11,551 nt of DNA from Sphingobacteriia bacterium (GTDB lineage: Bacteria; Bacteroidota; Bacteroidia; Chitinophagales; Chitinophagaceae), in the NCBI GenBank assembly GCA_004293505.1, contig RDYY01000138.1, positions 1 through 11,551 of the forward strand, in the 5' to 3' direction. The notes under the pieces were generated by a model that ran no database searches, was not told the origin of the DNA, and was given only the letters and a program-made list of their open reading frames with translations. Positions 8,901-11,551 of this stretch are shown in pieces. Every line of letters begins with the position of its first letter. Within the stretch, counting starts at the first letter, position 1. The position numbers and the translations under genes are program-made.

Positions 8901-9197
8901 TTCTCCTCCGGTAGCCGGCACCACAAACACATCAAAATTGCCATAGCGGTCACTGGCAAAGGCAATGGATTGTCCATCCTTGCTCCAAACAGGATAATAG
9001 TCGTGGGCTTCATGGGTGGTCAGGGGTTGGGCCAATCCCCCTTTGCTGGAGATAGTATAGAGATCTCCTTGGTAACTGAAAACAATGGTATTGCCATCTG
9101 GTGAAATGGCGGGATAGCGCATCCACAATGCATTCTCTTGGGCCCAAGCAGTGTTGCCCAACAGGGCCAAGACAAAGAACCATGCCATTTTTTTCAT
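5976..9197 (-). CDS. Exported tricorn-type protease (family S41) with beta-propeller and PDZ domain
   Basis: A 1073-residue serine protease, close to the length of archaeal tricorn, expected to shorten oligopeptides. Residues 1-20 (MKKMAWFFVLALLGNTAWAQ) form a clear signal peptide, so it acts outside the cytoplasm, unlike archaeal tricorn. Residues from about 25 to 690 carry many TolB/WD-like blades with SPDG-type turns (AISPDG, FSADG, VSPDG, LSPNG). A helical C1 region follows (about 705-775), then a PDZ domain (about 778-847) and the S41 core (about 886-1055) with RFNGGGWLHEEL. The active site is visible: Ser759-His760 in ASHTGG, nucleophile Ser976-Asp977 in NYSDAHTF, and Glu1034 in LENFQLEPD. 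The Ser976-Glu1034 spacing of 58 equals that of Thermoplasma tricorn (Ser965-Glu1023, from memory). The ATG at 9197 is chosen because it begins the signal peptide. Transcribed alone, it is convergent with the small exported gene and divergent from the M23 gene. Confidence 0.95.
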   Translation of the reverse strand: MKKMAWFFVLALLGNTAWAQENALWMRYPAISPDGNTIVFSYQGDLYTISSKGGLAQPLTTHEAHDYYPVWSKDGQSIAFASDRYGNFDVFVVPATGGEARRLSFHSANDYPFDFSADGSKVLYGSARHTVASNVRFPRGTLFLQTYEVPAKGGRSTLVSAVGMEHAQYNKEGTKIIYQDRKGTEDAWRKHHTSSLTRDIWEFDLASQTTQALTSDPAEEREPLYNSQGTGMFYLSEADGTQNLYAMDFAGKNKTALTRFKDHPVRHLTRSANDLLCYSWNGEIYTQSPKGKPEKVNVQVLPMAKSNSEKILPVVATNGDFAVSPNGKELAFVFRGEVFVTAVEGGTTKRITFTPAQERSVEFSADGRTLYYATERNQSWDIYASKILRPTEPYFYAATLLQEEAVLASAAEEFQPDVSPDGKQLAYLEERNSVRVMDLASKKITTVLPIGQNFSYSDGDQSFEWSNDSKWLAIRSAQGRYGSSEVVLFKADGSLPQGVDITKSGFNEGSPFFGFEGRAILWQTDKYGRRPLAYQGSRETDIQVAFLDQESFDRFRLTKEEFALWKERDEKAAKDASFKQKDSLKKAQWQPDFSKTDQRKIRLTPYSMSIGSFALSPNGDKLWYTAQTERNVDLWEMNTRTKETKTLSRLGNGAGFVPSADGKTLFLYSDQGLAKFETESSKLSPISFRSEMNLDAAGERAYVFEHAWRQVKKKFYDPNLHGVNWEAYKKAYARFLPHINNNHDFQEFLSELLGELNASHTGGRFAPINPLGDQSAALGLFYDETYKGQGLPITEVISNGPADRADSKIRAGQRIDAIDGFDITAEKDWTQWLNRKAGTWVLLKIFDPTTNTHFEEVIKPIANEQNLLYDRWVARMQQMVDSLSGGKVGYVHVQGMNDGSFRNVYEEVLGKHAGKQALIVDTRFNGGGWLHEELSNFLSGKNYITFRPYGQSATGGEPNGKWFKPSCVLVSEANYSDAHTFPYAYRAKGIGKLIGMPVPGTSTSVWWETQIDPSLVFGIPMIGNIGVKEGRALENFQLEPDLRVPLPHEAFMKGKDTQIEAAVKEMLLAIGKN

Positions 9198-9237
9198 AAG
9201 CTGTATTTTCCCGTTTTAAAGTTAATACAATGCCCGC
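9198..9237. promoter_or_regulatory. Short divergent intergenic region, candidate protease promoter
   Basis: The 40 bases between the two start codons should hold promoters for both directions unless these lie in the coding ends. On the - strand TAACTTTA (9224-9217) matches TAnnTTTG at 5 of 6 fixed positions, with ATTG 18 bases upstream inside the start of the M23 gene as a possible -33 element. On the + strand nothing better than TATTTTCC (9204-9211, 4 of 6) is seen. Confidence 0.35.
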
Positions 9238-9939
9238 ATGAACAATGTGCAATTTGAAGAATGGTGCCAGTCTTTGTCGCCCCATCTTTTACGCCCCTTG
9301 GTACCATTTAACCCTGCAGTTGACAAGCTCTATACTTTTGATTTTACAGCACAAAACCATGATTTGCCTATCCGTGAATTGAACAACACGGCAAGTTTTT
9401 CCCGGTGGGTTTTCTCGGCCCTGGAAAAAAACAATGCCCGCTACGGGGTAGGTGGATATTTAGAAGACCGGGTGCTTTACCAACGCAGTGGTGTTTTTGA
9501 TGCTGCTGGTGCAGGTGCACCCAGAAGTATTCATTTGGGTTTGGACATTTGGGGACCGGCAGGGACGCCCGTTTTTGCGCCAGTAGCGGGCAAACTGCAC
9601 AGCATGGGCCAGAACGATGCTTTTGGGGATTATGGGGCTACCTTGATTTTGGAACACCCTTCTCCTTTTGGACCTTGGTACAGTTTGTACGGGCATTTGT
9701 CAGCGGACAGTATTCAAGACAAAAGAATGGGACAAGCATTTGATCCCGGTGAAACCATTGCCCGCTTGGGTGAGCCCTTTGAAAATGGAGATTGGCCACC
9801 GCATTTGCATTTCCAAATCATCTTGGATGTCGAGGGAAAGCAGGGCGATTATCCGGGTGTTTGTGCCCCATCAGACTTGGATCACTATCGGCTTAATTGC
9901 CCTGATCCAGGGATGTTGCAGGTTGTTCCCAGGCCTTGA
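9238..9939 (+). CDS. M23-family metallopeptidase-fold protein without signal peptide
   Basis: A 233-residue protein with a C-terminal M23 (LytM-type) zinc peptidase domain. All five key residues are present: zinc ligands His99 and Asp103 (HLGLD) and His191, and catalytic His153 (LYGHLS) and His189 in PPHLHFQ. The N-terminal 95 residues show no signal peptide or membrane helix, unlike cell-wall hydrolases of the family, so the protein is probably cytoplasmic. The wording around the active site ([37 protein letters not shown]) resembles the M23 domain I know from large fusions with a kinase-like domain and a class III aminotransferase; here it stands alone. The substrate is therefore uncertain and need not be peptidoglycan. 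The ATG at 9238 is the first in frame after the 40-base gap. The last 47 bases overlap the opposing oxidoreductase gene. Confidence 0.88.
   Translation: MNNVQFEEWCQSLSPHLLRPLVPFNPAVDKLYTFDFTAQNHDLPIRELNNTASFSRWVFSALEKNNARYGVGGYLEDRVLYQRSGVFDAAGAGAPRSIHLGLDIWGPAGTPVFAPVAGKLHSMGQNDAFGDYGATLILEHPSPFGPWYSLYGHLSADSIQDKRMGQAFDPGETIARLGEPFENGDWPPHLHFQIILDVEGKQGDYPGVCAPSDLDHYRLNCPDPGMLQVVPRP
9893..9939. other. 47-base tail-to-tail coding overlap
   Basis: The last 15 codons plus stop of the M23 gene on the + strand share these bases with the last 15 codons plus stop of the oxidoreductase gene on the - strand, in different codon registers. The M23 part includes NCPDPGML, which looks family-conserved. 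The oxidoreductase part is a C-terminal tail past its core fold. Confidence 0.85.
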
Positions 9940-10573
9940 TGCGGTCCGAGGGGATGGTATAGACCCCGTTTCGGCTGTTCCAAGCATAGTGCACCAAGGC
10001 TTTGGCTATGGCAGCAGCTTGAACGGGGATGTATTTTTTGAATCGGCTGATGAGCAAGGGACTCAACCACTGGGCTACGGTAAGGCCCAGTTTTTCCAAG
10101 GGCCTTGATTCTTTGCGCTGACCCAAAATAAAGGAGGGTTGTAAAATGACCAACAAGGGGTAGCCCAATCCTTTTAAACCCTTCTCCAGCTTGCCTTTTA
10201 CGCGGTTGTAAAAAACAGAAGAATTTTCGTTGGCACCTGCCGCACTCACCACCAAAAACCTTTGGCTGCCGGCAGCCAATTGTAGTTTGGCAATGTGCAA
10301 AGGGGCATGTAAATCTACCAATTGAAATGCTTCACGGGTTTTGACGGTTTTGATGGTGGCGCCCAAACAACAGAACACATCGTCTGCTTCGGTCAGGCCT
10401 TGGTGGCTGTCTAGTTTGACTACCTGTTCCACCAATTTGGGGTGAGACAAGCCGCTGGGTTTGCGCACGTAGCAAGTAATTTTTTCATAGCCAGGATGGG
10501 CCAACAGTTCCTGCACCAACAAGGAACCCGTTAAACCTGTTCCCCCCAATACCAATGCCTTGCGCGCTTCCAT
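9893..10573 (-). CDS. HTATIP2-like NAD(P)-dependent oxidoreductase (atypical SDR)
   Basis: A 226-residue cytoplasmic protein of the atypical short-chain dehydrogenase group related to HTATIP2/TIP30. It has an N-terminal Rossmann nucleotide-binding loop GGTGLTG (10-16), the family pattern [12 protein letters not shown] (65-76), then VVSAAG with Ser110 and YNRVK with Tyr122 and Lys126, giving a Ser-Tyr-Lys triad. A PSFILGQR segment follows, as is typical. The ATG at 10573 places [11 protein letters not shown] at the start of the first beta-strand and gives the usual family length. The frame remains open to an ATG at 10975, but that extension of 134 residues runs opposite ruvB and has no Rossmann-family character, so it is rejected. 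The 3' end overlaps the M23 gene by 47 bases. The substrate is unknown. Confidence 0.92.
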   Translation of the reverse strand: MEARKALVLGGTGLTGSLLVQELLAHPGYEKITCYVRKPSGLSHPKLVEQVVKLDSHQGLTEADDVFCCLGATIKTVKTREAFQLVDLHAPLHIAKLQLAAGSQRFLVVSAAGANENSSVFYNRVKGKLEKGLKGLGYPLLVILQPSFILGQRKESRPLEKLGLTVAQWLSPLLISRFKKYIPVQAAAIAKALVHYAWNSRNGVYTIPSDRIKAWEQPATSLDQGN

Positions 10574-10587
10574 GGTCAAAATTTTAC

Positions 10588-10595
10588 CAAAGATA
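10588..10595 (-). promoter_or_regulatory. Candidate -7 promoter element for the oxidoreductase gene
   Basis: TATCTTTG, read on the - strand from 10595 to 10588, is a perfect match to the Bacteroidota TAnnTTTG consensus and ends 14 bases before the ATG at 10573, implying a very short leader. A TTCG lies 22 bases upstream as a possible weak -33 element. The opposite strand of the same 51-base gap has TACTTTCG (10612-10619, 5 of 6 positions), ending only 5 bases before ruvB, which would make ruvB nearly leaderless if used. Confidence 0.45.
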
Positions 10596-10624
10596 GGGAC
10601 TGCATTTTTTGTACTTTCGAATCG

Positions 10625-11551
10625 ATGTCCAATCCCCATTTGCAGCCCGAGAACAGTGGCCTCAGCGCCGCTGAGAGAGAATTTGAAAACGCTATTCGCC
10701 CCCAAGGCATTGATGAGTTTGCGGGGCAAGCCCAATTGATTGAAAACCTGACCATTTTCATCAAAGCGGCCAAGCTGCGCGGAGAAGCATTGGACCATGT
10801 GTTGTTTCATGGCCCGCCCGGTTTGGGCAAAACAACCCTTAGCCGCATTGTGGCCAATGAATTGGGGGTCAATATTCGCGAAACATCGGGTCCCGTTATA
10901 GAGAAGCCCGGAGACCTGGCTGGCTTGCTCACCAATTTGCAACCCAACGATGTGCTCTTCATAGACGAAATCCATCGCCTTTCCACCGTAGTAGAAGAAT
11001 ACCTCTACGCGGCCATGGAAGATTTTAAAATTGACATCATGATTGATTCGGGCCCCAATGCCCGCAGCATCCAGATCAATTTAAATCCTTTCACTTTGGT
11101 TGGGGCTACTACCCGCAGTGGCTTGTTGACCGCACCCCTTTTGTCGCGGTTTGGCATCAAGTCCAGGCTGGAATATTATCCGGCAGAATTGTTGGTGCAC
11201 ATCATTGAAAGAAGTGCGGGTATCTTGGGCCTGCCCATTGCCAAAGATGCGGCCGTTGAAATAGCCGGTCGCAGCCGGGGCACACCCCGCATTGCCAACG
11301 GATTGTTGCGCCGGGTTCGTGACTTTGCACAAGTCTTGAACGATGGCAAAATGGATTTGGGGATTGCCCAACATGCCTTGAAAGCTTTGAATGTTGACGC
11401 CCATGGTTTAGATGAAATGGACAACCGCATTTTACAAACCATCATCCACAAATTCAAAGGTGGTCCCGTGGGCATTACCACCATTGCCACCGCTGTGGGG
11501 GAAGAAGCAGGCACTTTAGAAGAAGTGTATGAACCCTTTTTGATCCAAGAA
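10625..11551 (+). CDS. ruvB: Holliday junction branch-migration ATPase RuvB, 3' end cut by window
   Basis: AAA+ motor that drives branch migration of Holliday junctions with RuvA during recombinational repair, acting as hexameric rings on DNA in the cytoplasm. The window holds 309 codons of the usual 340 or so, with no stop before the edge. Signatures in order are [19 protein letters not shown] (18-35, typical RuvB N-terminus), Walker A GPPGLGKT (63-70), [17 protein letters not shown] (86-102), Walker B DEIHR (114-118), sensor GATTRSG, arginine-finger region LLSRFG, sensor 2 GTPRIA, and the start of the C-terminal winged-helix domain (DEMDNRIL to [10 protein letters not shown]). The ATG at 10625 gives the usual short N-terminal leader. 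It is divergent from the oxidoreductase gene with 51 bases between starts. ruvA and ruvC are not next to it in this window. Confidence 0.97.
   Translation, partial: MSNPHLQPENSGLSAAEREFENAIRPQGIDEFAGQAQLIENLTIFIKAAKLRGEALDHVLFHGPPGLGKTTLSRIVANELGVNIRETSGPVIEKPGDLAGLLTNLQPNDVLFIDEIHRLSTVVEEYLYAAMEDFKIDIMIDSGPNARSIQINLNPFTLVGATTRSGLLTAPLLSRFGIKSRLEYYPAELLVHIIERSAGILGLPIAKDAAVEIAGRSRGTPRIANGLLRRVRDFAQVLNDGKMDLGIAQHALKALNVDAHGLDEMDNRILQTIIHKFKGGPVGITTIATAVGEEAGTLEEVYEPFLIQE

Noticed and set aside
8301..9104. A 267-codon open frame on the + strand opposite the tricorn-type protease
   Set aside because: It is opposite a gene with clear domains, its protein has no recognisable motif or export signal, and long antisense frames are expected from the biased codon use here. 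The same holds for 6564-7160.
1..11551. CRISPR, tRNA, rRNA, insertion sequence, toxin-antitoxin or defence system
   Set aside because: No regularly spaced repeats, RNA gene signatures, transposase, paired small genes or defence domains were seen; intergenic space is under 130 bases everywhere.

Overview
The window looks like a chromosomal segment of a member of the Bacteroidota, probably in or near Chitinophagaceae or a related family (the family-level placement is an impression only). The evidence is an outer-membrane beta-barrel receptor of the Bacteroidota OMP_b-brl_3 type, a membrane-anchored AraC-type regulator, an exported tricorn-like protease, no Shine-Dalgarno-like sequences before the starts, TAnnTTTG-like promoter elements, and heavy use of TTG for leucine in every gene. 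I see no tRNA, rRNA, CRISPR array, insertion sequence or phage gene. Codon use looks uniform, so I see no sign of recent transfer.

Left half (1-5975), all on the + strand. First comes a 5'-truncated dipeptidyl peptidase IV-type S9 peptidase (2-1900). Seven bases later is a seven-helix membrane protein ending in an AraC DNA-binding domain (1908-3089). A 123-base gap carrying an inverted repeat and a direct repeat leads to an outer-membrane receptor-like beta-barrel (3213-5408). A small exported protein of unknown function, possibly a lipocalin-like barrel, follows (5445-5975). Spacing suggests a DPP IV/regulator operon and a receptor/small-protein operon.

Right half (5976-11551), with strand alternating at every gene. 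A 1073-residue exported tricorn-type S41 protease (5976-9197, -) abuts the small protein stop to stop. It is divergent, across 40 bases, from a signal-less M23-type metallopeptidase-fold protein (9238-9939, +). That gene overlaps tail to tail by 47 bases with an HTATIP2-like NAD(P)-dependent oxidoreductase (9893-10573, -). The oxidoreductase is divergent, across 51 bases, from ruvB (10625 to the window end, +), which is cut at its 3' end.

How the genes may work together: DPP IV removes N-terminal dipeptides and tricorn-type proteases shorten oligopeptides, and both appear to be exported. With a receptor-like barrel and a transmembrane regulator between them, the left part plausibly handles extracellular peptides under local control. 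This is inference from adjacency. The right end is ordinary housekeeping (ruvB) plus two small enzymes. I found no clearly new system. The points most worth a second look are the seven-helix AraC regulator with a predicted periplasmic CxxC pair, the repeats before the receptor gene, and the stand-alone M23 protein that resembles a domain I know from large aminotransferase fusions.
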